A DNA stretch of 6,870 nt from Nitrospira sp. UBA5699 (lineage in GTDB: Bacteria > Nitrospirota > Nitrospiria > Nitrospirales > Nitrospiraceae), in contig DIHJ01000081.1 of assembly GCA_002420105.1 (NCBI GenBank), positions 1-6,870 of the forward strand, written 5' to 3'. This document shows, one piece after another, positions 6,792 through 6,870 of this stretch. The notes below the pieces were generated by a model. It was not told where the DNA came from. It was given only the letters and a program-made list of their open reading frames with translations, and did not search any database. How positions within the stretch are numbered: position 1 is the first letter of the stretch; every line of letters starts with the position of its first letter. A program made the translations under genes and the position numbers.

Positions 6792-6870
6792 CATGACGGT
6801 TCGTCGCGAAATCGCTGAGCCGCATCGCGAGACCGGCGCGCGGAGATGTGAGGACCCGAGGCGTACTCGT

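Noticed and set aside
6793..6870. Possible divergent plus-strand gene starting with ATG at 6793
   Set aside because: Only 26 codons are visible, they are Arg-rich with no motif, and there is no ribosome binding site, so it is not supportable.

Overview
The window is GC-rich (roughly 63% by eye) and densely coded. Five genes read on the minus strand, and a fragment of a sixth reads on the plus strand at the left edge. The gene content suggests a member of the Nitrospirota, probably a Nitrospira-like bacterium: a CbbQ/NorQ-type ATPase, a large dCache-PAS-GAF hybrid kinase, a YkgJ plus DUF2156 protein, and a small glycine-zipper lipoprotein with a 'RPVLYPN' start to its mature part. This placement rests on remembered protein style, with no marker gene or database search behind it, so it is moderate at best.

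In minus-strand reading order (right to left), about 110 bases of upstream sequence at 6760-6870 hold a weak promoter candidate and no convincing gene. Next is a 513-residue protein joining an N-terminal CxxCxxCC metal-binding (YkgJ) module to a C-terminal DUF2156 acyltransferase-like domain. Its stop overlaps the start of an 1166-residue membrane hybrid histidine kinase (dCache, PAS, PAS, GAF, HisKA, HATPase, REC) by four bases (ATGA), so the two are almost certainly one translationally coupled unit. A strong hairpin with a short T-run directly after the kinase stop looks like an intrinsic terminator and closes that unit.

A second minus-strand group starts after a 108-base gap. It holds a CbbQ/NirQ/NorQ-type AAA+ ATPase, a YggU-family (DUF167) protein 45 bases later, and a glycine-zipper lipoprotein that overlaps the YggU stop by four bases (ATGA) and has a strong ribosome binding site.

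The left edge is odd. Plus-strand bases 1 to about 180 encode the middle of TatC, including the conserved Phe and Glu of the signal-peptide site. Within about 15 bases this turns into the antisense of the lipoprotein gene. Both convergent genes therefore appear to lose their 3' ends at one point near 172-188. This is either a real deletion or rearrangement, or a misjoined assembly.

No tRNA, rRNA, CRISPR array, insertion sequence or phage gene was seen. The most interesting biology is the coupled metal-cluster/acyltransferase plus hybrid kinase pair and the ATPase lacking its usual VWA partner. Neither shows clear proof of an undescribed system.
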